A stretch of DNA of 47,652 bases from DAOPKN01 sp035391225 (GCA_035391225.1 DAOPKN010000013.1:1-47652); one strand, 5' to 3'; shown: positions 8,861 to 16,613, counted from the first letter of the stretch. Notes: generated by a model not told the origin, from the letters alone. Translations and numbers: made by a program.

Positions 8861-9555
8861 TCAATCACCTCCTTTCCTGCCAATCTCGCTATGACCAACG
8901 CGGCCTTGTCCGCGTTAACCTGTGCCAGTTGCCCCACGATGTCCGCTGCGATACCCGGATCAATGAGGCGCAGCCCCCCCACCAGCTCGTCTACGGAAAC
9001 TTCGTCCGAGGCCAGAGCAGGGGCAATCAGTTCTTCGTCGGCGTTGGCAAACCACGAACCCAGTTCCTCAAAACGCGCTTTTTGGTCCGTCCAGCTCCGC
9101 CATTCACTTTCCAAACGTTCCTCTCTCAAGTCCAACTCGTTTCCCCGGCTCTTCAGTTGGCTGTCGTAGGCCACGAGTTGTTGCTCGTAGGCATTCAAGT
9201 CGCTGTTTCTTTTCTCGAGGTATGCCCGATCCGCCTCGATCTTTTCCACGTACGCTTCGTAGATCTCGGTGTAGTACTTCTGTGGTTGGATCACCGCTCG
9301 AGGGGTGTACTCCACGTAGTTTTTGATCACGGGAACCTTTGACATCAGGAAGGCAAGGTAACTGCGCCAGTCAGAGAGGGGTGTAACGCCCGATTCGCCC
9401 AGTTTCTTGAACTCGAAATCGATGTAGCCGTAAATCAGGGCCAAGATTCCCAGCACTGCCAGAATCAACACCACCAGGAAAATGTTCCGCCCTTTCTTGC
9501 TTTTCTTCCGCGCCAAACCTTTGCCCCCATCTGCATAGAATAATGGTCTTTCCAT
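8857..9555 (-). CDS. MotE/YlxF/FlbB-like flagellar membrane protein
   Basis: 232 residues: a basic cytoplasmic N-terminus with KKSKKGR, one transmembrane segment (about residues 26-44), a coiled coil (about 95-155, heptads around YLEKRNSDLNAYEQQL) and a C-terminal helical domain like the MgtE N-terminal/FliG superhelix (VGGLRLIDPGIAADIVGQL, then NADKAALVIARL). That order is the MotE layout. Its place directly before fliK matches ylxF in Bacillus and flbB in spirochetes. MotE binds the flagellar MotC to help localise it, and FlbB forms a collar around the motor; which role applies here is not known. I used ATG at 9555 (MERPLFYADGG) with GGGAG nine bases upstream, since the 40 residues before it are low quality. 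No convincing promoter was found upstream. Confidence 0.72.
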   Translation of the reverse strand: MERPLFYADGGKGLARKKSKKGRNIFLVVLILAVLGILALIYGYIDFEFKKLGESGVTPLSDWRSYLAFLMSKVPVIKNYVEYTPRAVIQPQKYYTEIYEAYVEKIEADRAYLEKRNSDLNAYEQQLVAYDSQLKSRGNELDLREERLESEWRSWTDQKARFEELGSWFANADEELIAPALASDEVSVDELVGGLRLIDPGIAADIVGQLAQVNADKAALVIARLAGKEVIE

Positions 9556-9738
9556 TGTTCCATGCTCCCATCGCATTTTCCTAAAACCCCGGCCATCTCC
9601 GATTGCTACGTATCCACATGTTGCCCAGGATTTCTCGCCGGAGATGGGGGGGCCAGTACAGCCGAATACACCCAAGAAACGTTTCCGTCCAAAAAGCTGC
9701 CTTCCTCACATTATTTCAACGTATTTTGAACCGTACTG

Positions 9739-9747
9739 TGATATAAT
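9739..9747 (+). promoter_or_regulatory. Extended -10 promoter for small exported protein
   Basis: TGATATAAT, identical to the box at 1086-1094, in the 237-base intergenic region that divides the flagellar block from the rightward genes. No -35 box at 16-18 bases. AGGAGG and the start codon follow about 35-45 bases downstream. Confidence 0.65.
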
Positions 9748-9792
9748 TGCTATGGAATCCAATTTCCCCTCGGGGAATCAAGGAGGGAAATG

Positions 9793-10167
9793 ATGAAGAA
9801 GAAAGTGCGCTTACTCTTTGCTTTGTCTGTTGTCCTTTTCCTTGTTGTCGTCCTCACCGCGGTCACCTGTAGTGTCAATCCCACCCCTACGGGCTTTTCG
9901 GTTACCATCAAAAACTTTTCCCCCAATGCCATGCAGCTTTTTCGAAACGGGTCTTTCTACGACTCGATCGGCCCCGGAAACCAGAGAGTGTTTTACGGTT
10001 TTGAGGCCTGGGAAAATGTATCTCTCTACGTCCCCGTTATCCTTGCGTGGCTTGCGGATCCCACCTTTACCGATTACGTTTGGGCAACATCCGCCTACTT
10101 GACCTTTGAATACTACGGGGGCCTCACCGTGAACGTGTCGGCGATTCTCAGTCCCACGGCTCCTTAG
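9793..10167 (+). CDS. Small exported protein, function unknown
   Basis: 124 residues. The N-terminus is strongly basic (MKKKVR), then hydrophobic (about residues 6-24), then a Cys in AVTCS. The lipobox is poor, so it could be a lipoprotein or a cleaved secreted protein. The mature part has beta-sheet-like sequence with GFSVTIKNFSP and YGGLTVNVSAI and no motif I recognise. ATG 9793 is preferred to ATG 9790 because AGGAGG (9781-9786) is then six bases away. It has its own promoter and is followed by another promoter and a gene with a similar start, so the pair may be paralogous. Confidence 0.6.
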   Translation: MKKKVRLLFALSVVLFLVVVLTAVTCSVNPTPTGFSVTIKNFSPNAMQLFRNGSFYDSIGPGNQRVFYGFEAWENVSLYVPVILAWLADPTFTDYVWATSAYLTFEYYGGLTVNVSAILSPTAP

Positions 10168-10218
10168 TTTTTTGCCGTTTATTCCACATTCCAACCGTGC
10201 TTTTTTTCGACTTCGATG

Positions 10219-10227
10219 TGCTATAAT
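10219..10227 (+). promoter_or_regulatory. Extended -10 promoter
   Basis: TGCTATAAT, another TGn-TATAAT box, without a -35 match. It lies about 60 bases upstream of the start at 10289. Confidence 0.6.
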
Positions 10228-10288
10228 TTTATTGTCCAATGCATAATCTTTTTGGGGAGGAAGCAAAAAACTGGAAGGGGTGATTGCA

Positions 10289-10460
10289 ATGAAGAAGTCG
10301 GTACGTTTGATCCTGCTCGTGAGTTCNNNNNNNNNNNNNNNNNNNNNNNNNNNNNNNNNNNNNNNNNNNNNNNNNNNNNNNNNNNNNNNNNNNNNNNNNN
10401 NNNNNNNNNNNNNNNNNNNNNNNNNNCGGCGGAGGCGTTTGGATTTCCCCGGAAAAATAA
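10289..10460 (+). CDS. Small exported protein cut by an assembly gap
   Basis: Only the first 12 codons are visible (MKKSVRLILLVS, the start of a signal peptide), with a good GGGGTGAT ribosome site before the ATG at 10289. Then come 100 N. After the gap, one frame gives GGGVWISPEK and stops at 10460, just before the ribosome site of the next gene. That frame is the likely C-terminus, but the true gap length is unknown and other frames remain open. The N-terminus resembles that of the gene at 9793. Function unknown. Confidence 0.45.
10327..10426. other. Assembly gap of 100 N
   Basis: Exactly 100 N, a scaffold placeholder. It removes most of the small exported protein gene that begins at 10289. 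Confidence 0.97.
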
Positions 10461-10478
10461 CCACGGGAGCGTGATTGG

Positions 10479-11084
10479 ATGAAAAAAACCATCCTCGTTC
10501 TTCTCTTACTTTGCTTGATGGCTCTCAGCGCTTTTGCCCTGCGCCTGGGAGTACAGTTGAACAATTGGGCAGGCTACATCCAAGGAATGTACGTCCGTGG
10601 AACGCAGATCTTGCAGGTGCAGGTTGGCTCCCCCGCATGGGGAAGCTTGCAACCGGGGGATATCATCACCGAAGCCGTGATGGTTCCCAATAGCCAGGTG
10701 TGGATGAACCCGGGGATGCCGGGGCAGGGATTCGTCCTGAATTTCAATCCCTACGTTCCCTTGAGCAGCCAGATCAGCATGCTCAACCAGTACGGTGTGG
10801 GAAGCTACATGGCCACCACCAATTGGATGAACATGGTCAACCTGATTAACGCCGCCCCGTACGGATCCAACGTGATCCTGCGCATTTTCCGCCCATCCTG
10901 GAACAGCTACACGCTGGCCTCTATCATCCTGGACAATGCCGGAAACGGAAGCATCTGGTTGATGCCCCAACCCGTCCCCATGTCGGGGCAGGTGCAGGTA
11001 GTTCCACAACCTGGAGGGGGACAGGTGCAGGTGCAAGCGCAACCCACCGGCCAGTTCAACCTGCAAATCTGGTTTCACTTCTGA
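10479..11084 (+). CDS. Exported protein with a PDZ-like segment and Gln/Pro/Val-rich tail
   Basis: 201 residues. Residues 1-20 are a clear Sec signal peptide (MKKTILVLLLLCLMALSAFA). Residues about 43-65 (VQVGSPAWGSLQPGDIITEA) match the carboxylate-loop and GDxI segment of PDZ domains, and AAPYGSNVILRIFRP (about 126-140) resembles the last PDZ strand, with an insert of about 60 residues between them. The tail (about 163-195) is Gln/Pro/Gly/Val-rich with a repeated QVQV pattern. No protease domain is present, so any PDZ function would be peptide binding in the envelope. Start ATG at 10479 with GGGAGCGTGAT upstream. A terminator follows at 11108. Confidence 0.65.
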   Translation: MKKTILVLLLLCLMALSAFALRLGVQLNNWAGYIQGMYVRGTQILQVQVGSPAWGSLQPGDIITEAVMVPNSQVWMNPGMPGQGFVLNFNPYVPLSSQISMLNQYGVGSYMATTNWMNMVNLINAAPYGSNVILRIFRPSWNSYTLASIILDNAGNGSIWLMPQPVPMSGQVQVVPQPGGGQVQVQAQPTGQFNLQIWFHF

Positions 11085-11107
11085 TGGCATAACCTTGAAG
11101 TACCGGA

Positions 11108-11133
11108 AACCTGGACGTTGGTCCAGGTTTTTT
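11108..11133 (+). terminator. Rho-independent terminator after the PDZ-like gene
   Basis: AACCTGGAC (11108-11116), four-base loop, GTCCAGGTT (11121-11129), running into a T run ending at 11133. Because it lies inside the longest possible frame of the next gene, it also argues that the next gene starts downstream. Confidence 0.85.
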
Positions 11134-11163
11134 CATAATCATCGAAAGGAGCACAAAGCCTCC

Positions 11164-12312
11164 ATGGACGTGTACTTGTACAATTCCTCGGGTTGCGAAT
11201 GGGAACTCTGGTTTTTTTTCCAAGACCGACTGCTTTTCCAGCAGCATATCCGCGCTATGGGTTCAAACCGGGAAGAACAAGAACTCTGGGTGCTCCGCGA
11301 GGCTTTAGGGTACACGCTGCAAGCCCCACCGGATTGCAAACAAACCACGGTGTGGATGCATGCAGAAACCTTGCCCAAATCGCTTCATTCTCCGGAAATC
11401 CAGCTTCCCTTCTTGGAGAAGAAACCATTCCTGGAAGTGAAAGCGCTGCTCGCTTGCCAACCCCAAACCACGATCCGAATCGCAGATGCTTCCGTTTTCC
11501 ACCGAAAAGCCCCGGAAAATCCCGGGACATCTCCCGCTCCCCTGCGGGTTGGCCTGGCGCAAGTTCCTTCCAAAACATCGCACCCCGAAGAAAACCTGGA
11601 AATACTGCGGCAAATCGTGCGGCAAGCCCTCCGCGAACAAGTGAGCTGGCTTTTTTTCCCGGAAGTGCACCTGTGCGGGTTCCCATCGTTCGCGCGGGAG
11701 AAACCGCTGGAATTACGCGACTCCTGGGTAGAGCAGCAGATGTGCGCACAGCTGCGCGATGACCCGCGTGGACAGATGGTACTGGGAGTGGGTTGGTTCT
11801 CACGCACCGACAATCGCCTGTTCAACCGTTACGGCCTTTTTTCCCAGGAAGGTCTGCTGTTTTCCCAGGACAAGCATCGTCTTTTTTCGCTCGCGGGGGA
11901 AAACGCACTAATCTCCCCGGGGAAAAAACCCGCCCCTTTTTGGCTGCATGCGATTCGCAGCCAGTTGGTAAACTGCTACGAGCTGCGTTTCTCCAACCTA
12001 TTCTTTCCTCCTTCTTCCTCCCTTTTCCCCCCGGAAATTTTCGTGGTGCCCGCAAGCTGGCCAAAACAGCGCCAAGAAGCGTGGGAAAACCTGCTTGTGG
12101 CGCGAGCGCTGGAAACACAGGCGTTCGTCGTTGGCGTGAACCGCACGGGAGGAAACGGGCTGTACGCCGGTGGTTCCATGGTGGTGGACCCGGAAGGAAA
12201 AATCCTGCTGGAGCCGGATTCTTCCAGCGCCTTGAAAACAATCGACCTGGATTTTCGTCAAGTGGAAAGGTTGCGAAAAAACTTCCCTTTTTTGGTCGAA
12301 CGCTACTCGTAG
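11164..12312 (+). CDS. Carbon-nitrogen hydrolase (nitrilase family) with RNase H-like N-terminal domain
   Basis: 383 residues. The C-terminal ~255 residues are a nitrilase-superfamily domain with the full triad: Glu167 in LFFPEVHL, Lys237 in SQDKHRLF and Cys271 in LVNCYELRF, with family-like spacing. Such enzymes cleave amide or nitrile C-N bonds; the substrate is unknown. The first ~120 residues are not part of any nitrilase. Their predicted order (three strands, a helix with NREEQELWVLREAL, strand TTVWMHAE, helix, helix FLEVKALLACQ, strand TTIRIADAS) follows the RNase HI fold, but the catalytic Asp positions are replaced. The start is uncertain: ATG at 11164 has AAAGGAG 13 bases away, and the upstream TTG at 11095 precedes a terminator. 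tex follows after 30 bases. Confidence 0.78.
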   Translation: MDVYLYNSSGCEWELWFFFQDRLLFQQHIRAMGSNREEQELWVLREALGYTLQAPPDCKQTTVWMHAETLPKSLHSPEIQLPFLEKKPFLEVKALLACQPQTTIRIADASVFHRKAPENPGTSPAPLRVGLAQVPSKTSHPEENLEILRQIVRQALREQVSWLFFPEVHLCGFPSFAREKPLELRDSWVEQQMCAQLRDDPRGQMVLGVGWFSRTDNRLFNRYGLFSQEGLLFSQDKHRLFSLAGENALISPGKKPAPFWLHAIRSQLVNCYELRFSNLFFPPSSSLFPPEIFVVPASWPKQRQEAWENLLVARALETQAFVVGVNRTGGNGLYAGGSMVVDPEGKILLEPDSSSALKTIDLDFRQVERLRKNFPFLVERYS

Positions 12313-12342
12313 AACAATTCCCCCAAGGAAAGGAGTACTTGC

Positions 12343-14490
12343 ATGGATTTTTCCCAGATGGTTGCTACCATTGCCCTTGATTTGCAACTGGATCCTTCCC
12401 GGGTGAAAAGCGCCATTCTCCTGTTGGACGATGAGAAGACCATACCCTTCATTGCACGCTACCGCAAGGAACTCACCGGTTCACTCGATGAAACCCAGCT
12501 GCGGCAGATCGCGGAGAAGATCGCCTACCTTCGCCGGCTGCAATCGCGCAAGGAAGAGGTGCTCCGGATCATCGGCGAACAGGAGAAGTTGACCGATTCG
12601 CTGCAGGAAGAAATCCTATCCGCTTCCACGCTGCAACAGGTTGAAGACCTTTACCTCCCCTTCAAGAAGCGCAAGAAAACCCGGGCGGATATCGCGCGGG
12701 AAAAGGGGTTGGAACCGCTCTTCGAATTCCTGCGTACCGCCACGCACCCGGATCCCAAAACCGTGGCAACCTTCCTCGACCCGGAAAAAGGCATAGCGGA
12801 CGAAAAAAGCGCGATTGGGATGGCATTGGACATCCTGCGGGAAGCGGTCACCCTGGACATCCGGGTGCGGGAAATGCTGCGACAAGCCCTGCGAAAACGG
12901 GGAAGAATCGAATGTGAGCAAGACTTTGGCCCCGATCCCCGCGGTGTGTTCAAAGACCTGTACGAGTTGGTGCAACCCATTTCCCGCCTGCAACCCCACC
13001 GAATCCTGGCGATAAACCGCGGGGAAAGCGAAGGTGTTCTGAAAGTCAAGCTCTCCTTGGAACAGGCACCGCTGGACCAGATCCATTCGTTGCTTTCCAT
13101 CACCCGCAAACTGGCTTACTTCGAACAACTGGCCCAGGCCATACAAGACGGGTATTCCTCGTTGCTCTTTCCTTCGATCGAACGAGAAATCCGCAACGAG
13201 CTCACTTCCTCGGCGCTGGAAAGGGCCATGCAGGTTTTTGCCAGCAACCTGAAGGACCTGATGCTCACGCCACCGCTTCGCGGCAAAACGATTTTGGGGT
13301 TGGACCCCGGGTTTCGTACCGGCTGCAAGTGCGCCGTCGTGGACCACATGGGCTTCTACAAGACGCACGCCACCATCTATCCGCATCCCCCGCACTCTGC
13401 GGTGAAAGAAAGCGAAAACCTTTTGCAGGGCTTGGTAGATCAGTACGGGGTACACATCATCGCCATTGGAAACGGAACCGCGAGCCGGGAAACCGAGGCT
13501 TTTGTGGCCCAGTGGCTGCAAAAACGGAAAAGTTCTTCCCTTTCCTTCATCATCGTGTCCGAAGCGGGGGCCTCGGTATACTCTGCCTCCCAAAACGCCA
13601 TCGACGAATTCCCCGACTTGGATGTGACAACACGCGGGGCCATTTCGATCGCAAGACGCGTGCAGGATCCGCTGGCAGAACTGGTGAAAATCCCCCCGGA
13701 ATCCATCGGGGTGGGAATGTACCAACATGACCTTCCGGAGAAAGAACTGCAGAAAACACTGGCACGCGAAGTGGAGTCCGTGGTGAACTTCGTGGGGGTG
13801 GATTTGAACGGGGCATCTCCCTTCCTACTGCAGTACATCTCGGGGCTGAACAAGAAAACCGCCTGGGCAATCGACGCTTGGAAGAAGGAAAACGGGCCGT
13901 TCCAAAACCGCATGCAGCTCAAGCAAGTCAAGGGAATCGGGCCAAAGGCTTTCGAGCAAGCAGCTGGTTTTTGCCGCGTACCCGGCTCCTCCCATCCGTT
14001 GGACAACACGATCATTCACCCGGAATCCTACCAGGCCTGCGCGGATATCTTGGAACATCTTGGACTTTCCATCGAAGGCTTCTCCACGGACCGGGCCTCC
14101 TTCACCCAAAAACTCAAGCAGCACGAACCCCAAACCGTTGCACACGAACTTTCCCGCAACCCCGTTACGGTGAAAGACATCTTCGACGCACTCCTGGCAC
14201 CGTACCTTGATCCCCGGGAAGCCTTCCCCCAACCCCTTTTGAAAACCGATGTGCGCCACATGGAAGACCTCAAACCCGGGATGGTGTTGCAGGGAACGGT
14301 GCGCAACGTGGTGGATTTCGGTGCTTTCGTGGATATCGGGGTGAAAGTGGATGGACTTGTGCATCGTTCCAAGCTCGGCATCAAGGGCGCATCGCCTTTG
14401 GAAGTGCTTCGCGTTGGGCAAATCGTGGAAGTGAAAATCCTGGGTGTGGACCTCACCCGGCAGCGAATAAATCTGGCTTTTATGCAGTAA
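12343..14490 (+). CDS. tex: Tex family RNA-binding transcription accessory protein
   Basis: 715 residues with the complete Tex layout: an N-terminal helical Tex domain (IPFIARYRKELTGSLDE, about 30-46), a YqgF/RNase H-like domain (ILGLDPGFRTGCKCAVVD, about 315-332), a helix-hairpin-helix pair (about 490-560, with LKQVKGIGPKAFEQAAGF) and a C-terminal S1 domain (LQGTVRNVVDFGAFVDIGV from about 648). Length and order match E. coli YhgF and Pseudomonas Tex. It binds nucleic acid and affects transcription and stress tolerance; the exact biochemical role is still debated for the family. Start ATG at 12343 with AAGGAAAGGAG upstream. It is probably co-transcribed with the nitrilase-like gene. Confidence 0.95.
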   Translation: MDFSQMVATIALDLQLDPSRVKSAILLLDDEKTIPFIARYRKELTGSLDETQLRQIAEKIAYLRRLQSRKEEVLRIIGEQEKLTDSLQEEILSASTLQQVEDLYLPFKKRKKTRADIAREKGLEPLFEFLRTATHPDPKTVATFLDPEKGIADEKSAIGMALDILREAVTLDIRVREMLRQALRKRGRIECEQDFGPDPRGVFKDLYELVQPISRLQPHRILAINRGESEGVLKVKLSLEQAPLDQIHSLLSITRKLAYFEQLAQAIQDGYSSLLFPSIEREIRNELTSSALERAMQVFASNLKDLMLTPPLRGKTILGLDPGFRTGCKCAVVDHMGFYKTHATIYPHPPHSAVKESENLLQGLVDQYGVHIIAIGNGTASRETEAFVAQWLQKRKSSSLSFIIVSEAGASVYSASQNAIDEFPDLDVTTRGAISIARRVQDPLAELVKIPPESIGVGMYQHDLPEKELQKTLAREVESVVNFVGVDLNGASPFLLQYISGLNKKTAWAIDAWKKENGPFQNRMQLKQVKGIGPKAFEQAAGFCRVPGSSHPLDNTIIHPESYQACADILEHLGLSIEGFSTDRASFTQKLKQHEPQTVAHELSRNPVTVKDIFDALLAPYLDPREAFPQPLLKTDVRHMEDLKPGMVLQGTVRNVVDFGAFVDIGVKVDGLVHRSKLGIKGASPLEVLRVGQIVEVKILGVDLTRQRINLAFMQ

Positions 14491-14504
14491 TCCCACGATC
14501 GTTG

Positions 14505-14513
14505 TGGTATAAT
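14505..14513 (+). promoter_or_regulatory. Extended -10 promoter for the AlaX-like gene
   Basis: TGGTATAAT with no -35 match, 15 bases after the tex stop. It sets the start of the next gene, since the frame opens at 14502 inside the promoter. GGGGAGG (14524-14530) and GTG 14538 follow. Confidence 0.7.
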
Positions 14514-14537
14514 TTTTTACCAATGGGGAGGAAACCC

Positions 14538-15761
14538 GTGGACAGTGAAATCCTTTTTGAATCAATGGTGCAAGAAACGTTTCCTCTGCAAGATGGGGTG
14601 GGTGTGGTGTTGGAACACACGTTGTTCGCCCCAGACGGTGCCGGAGGGCAACTGGGTGACCGGGGGAAGCTGGGTGATCAACCTGTACTTCGCGTGTTTC
14701 TCCAGGAAGATGGCAGGGTGGTTCACGTGGTACCACAGCCGGTTCCCTTGGGAAAAAACATTTCTTGTTCCATCGATGGGGCGCGGCGAAAGGATATTGC
14801 CGCGCAGCACACCGCGCAGCACTTGTTGAGCGCGGATCTTTTCAACCAGTTTGGGTTTCACACGGTTGGTTTCCAAATGGGGGAGAGAGTTTCCACCATT
14901 GACGTGGATCGCCTGTCTTTGGAAGACAAAGAAGGCTCCTTTTCCCGGGCCCTTGACCTGGATTTCTTGAAACCCGTGGAAGAACTGATCTTTGAACAAG
15001 TGGAAGAAGATCTCCCGGTGAACGTGCTGCAAGTGCCGGTTTCCGAGTTGCATCGCTATCCCCTGCGGAAACCACTTAGCCCAAAGTATCATGGCCTGCC
15101 TACGGTGCGGCTGGTGCAGATCGGAAACCTGGATTTTTCGCTTTGCGGGGGGCATCACCTGTCCCGCCTTGGACAGTTGCACCTTGTGAAAGCCATCAAA
15201 ACCGAGCGCATCAAGGGGAACTGGACGCGTATTCATTTCCTGGCAGGCAAACGGGCCCTTTTTTGGTTCCAGGAGCAAACTTGCCTGGTGGACGAAACCA
15301 CCACTTCGTTGTCAACCTCGTCCGAGGAGCTCGGGCAGCGCATCAAGAACATCTTGGAAGACCAGAAAAATTCCCGCCATGTGAGCCGCCGCCTTTCGGA
15401 ATCGTTAGCACAGGCGATGTACCAGAATTTCCAGGTGCGCAAGCAAGAGAAAACCGTGAAAGGCTGGGTGCAGATTTTGCCATCCGAGGAAGCCGCCCGC
15501 GGATTGCTGCAAAAGCTCAACCAGGAGGAAAACGCCATTTCCATGCTGTTGTTCGAGCAACCCAAGGGAAACGGTTACATCCTTTCTTCCACGCGGGAGA
15601 ACATCGATGCCCGGTCCTTGTTTTCCCGGTTAAAAAATTTCTTGAACATCAAGGGCGGGGGAAACGAAAAGATCGTTCGGGGAACCGTGGAAGGTAACCT
15701 GGAAGCGGTGAAACACCAAATCGAGTCTTTCATCGAGAACATCGATACGGAAGGGGAATAA
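14538..15761 (+). CDS. AlaX-type alanyl-tRNA editing protein with DHHA1-like C-terminus
   Basis: 407 residues. The N-terminal half is the second additional domain of class II alanyl/threonyl-tRNA synthetases, a free-standing editing hydrolase that removes mischarged Ser or Gly from tRNA-Ala. The zinc ligands are visible: HTAQH (His91, His95) and CGGHH (Cys203, His207). The Gly-rich DGAGGQLGDRG near residue 40 matches the family's conserved loop, and GERVSTIDV precedes the second motif. The normal CGGTH is CGGHH here. The C-terminal ~150 residues have a long helix and then a DHHA1-like domain with FEQPKGNGYILSSTREN and IKGGGNEKIVRGTVEG, the latter resembling the GGG motif of AlaRS C-terminal regions. 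No aminoacylation domain is present. Start GTG 14538 with GGGGAGG seven bases upstream. Confidence 0.85.
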   Translation: MDSEILFESMVQETFPLQDGVGVVLEHTLFAPDGAGGQLGDRGKLGDQPVLRVFLQEDGRVVHVVPQPVPLGKNISCSIDGARRKDIAAQHTAQHLLSADLFNQFGFHTVGFQMGERVSTIDVDRLSLEDKEGSFSRALDLDFLKPVEELIFEQVEEDLPVNVLQVPVSELHRYPLRKPLSPKYHGLPTVRLVQIGNLDFSLCGGHHLSRLGQLHLVKAIKTERIKGNWTRIHFLAGKRALFWFQEQTCLVDETTTSLSTSSEELGQRIKNILEDQKNSRHVSRRLSESLAQAMYQNFQVRKQEKTVKGWVQILPSEEAARGLLQKLNQEENAISMLLFEQPKGNGYILSSTRENIDARSLFSRLKNFLNIKGGGNEKIVRGTVEGNLEAVKHQIESFIENIDTEGE

Positions 15762-15766
15762 TCCAA

Positions 15767-16249
15767 GTGTTTCGAGTGTACGCATTCATCCTTATTTTTC
15801 TGTTCGCAGGAGCCGCCCTATTCGCCCTGCAGCTGGGTATCATTTATAATGGTAACATGAACGACCAACATTCTTTCGTGGGAATTTCCGCCAGGAGCCA
15901 GGTTGGGATCGTTGGGTTAGAGCTTGCCGCATTACCGCAGATCACCCCTGACTTCGATTTTTCCAGTTGGAGGTTCTTGATTTCTCCCTCCATTGGTTGG
16001 GGGACGCCGGAACTCCGGATTTTCGGTGCCGTGGCACCCCATTTCGACCTCGTCAAAGGGGAGCTGGATTTCGACATTTCCAAGTGGAGGTTCGGAGCAG
16101 GATCCACCTTCATGTTTGCTCCGAACGTGATCGGGTTCTTCGAGTTCTTCGTTGAATTTGACTTTGCCAGGGAAAGTGAAGCGGAAAGCCTTTCCTCCGG
16201 GACTCTCCTGAGTGTGGGGGTTTCCTACAACTTCGACCTGGGCTTTTAA
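15767..16249 (+). CDS. Small exported, barrel-like envelope protein
   Basis: 160 residues with a Sec signal (about 1-20, ending ALFALQ). The mature part alternates hydrophobic and polar residues in short strands separated by turns (DFDFSSWRFLISPSIGWG, DFDISKWRFGAGSTFMF), the pattern of a small outer-membrane beta-barrel of about eight strands, and it ends in an aromatic residue (YNFDLGF). No family is recognised. WRF occurs twice at the same place in adjacent hairpins (DFSSWRF, DISKWRF), suggesting internal duplication. Start GTG 15767 with AAGGGGA upstream, only five bases after the AlaX-like stop; probably one transcript with that gene and hfq. Confidence 0.6.
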   Translation: MFRVYAFILIFLFAGAALFALQLGIIYNGNMNDQHSFVGISARSQVGIVGLELAALPQITPDFDFSSWRFLISPSIGWGTPELRIFGAVAPHFDLVKGELDFDISKWRFGAGSTFMFAPNVIGFFEFFVEFDFARESEAESLSSGTLLSVGVSYNFDLGF

Positions 16250-16314
16250 TCTGGGAAAGCTTTTTTCCGGTTTCCATCCGGTTGGCTGGCTTTCATGCAA
16301 GGGGGAGTACACGT

Positions 16315-16560
16315 ATGGCAGAAAAATTCAGTTTACAAGATCCATTCATCAACCACCTGAGAACGCACCGGGAAAAAGTCCGCGTGTTCCTGGTGAACGG
16401 GTTTCAGCTCCAGGGAAAGATCCGTTCCTTTGACAACTTCACCATTTTACTGGAAGACGGAAAGAGCCAGAACCTGATCTTCAAGCACGCCATCAGCACC
16501 ATCGAACCGGCGGGGGTTGTCCGCCTGACCCCACCGGATAGCAACAGTTCTTCCCGGTAA
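16315..16560 (+). CDS. hfq: RNA chaperone Hfq
   Basis: 81 residues, close to the minimal Hfq core. The Sm1 region has SLQDPFINHLR (the Gln of the U-binding pocket is present), VFLVNGFQLQGKIRSFDNF and ILLEDG; the Sm2 region has IFKHAISTIEP, equivalent to the canonical YKHAIS motif that lines the proximal face. The rim motif is THREK, with fewer Arg than the enteric RRER, so rim contacts with sRNA may be weaker (inference). The hexamer pairs sRNAs with mRNAs. Start ATG 16315 with GGGGGAG seven bases upstream. A long perfect-palindrome terminator follows. Confidence 0.95.
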   Translation: MAEKFSLQDPFINHLRTHREKVRVFLVNGFQLQGKIRSFDNFTILLEDGKSQNLIFKHAISTIEPAGVVRLTPPDSNSSSR

Positions 16561-16561
16561 A

Positions 16562-16613
16562 CCCCAACAAAAAACCCGGCGCCGTTTCCTGGGTGCCGGG
16601 TTTTTTGTTGGGG
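16562..16613. terminator. Perfect 19-bp palindromic bidirectional terminator after hfq
   Basis: The arms 16562-16580 and 16595-16613 are perfect inverted repeats with a 14-base loop. The core is a CCCGGC/GCCGGG stem flanked by A6 on the left and T6 on the right, so it can terminate on both strands. Confidence 0.85.

Noticed and set aside
11095..11163. Upstream TTG start that would lengthen the nitrilase-like protein by 23 residues
   Set aside because: It precedes a clear Rho-independent terminator for the upstream gene, so this region is unlikely to be translated.
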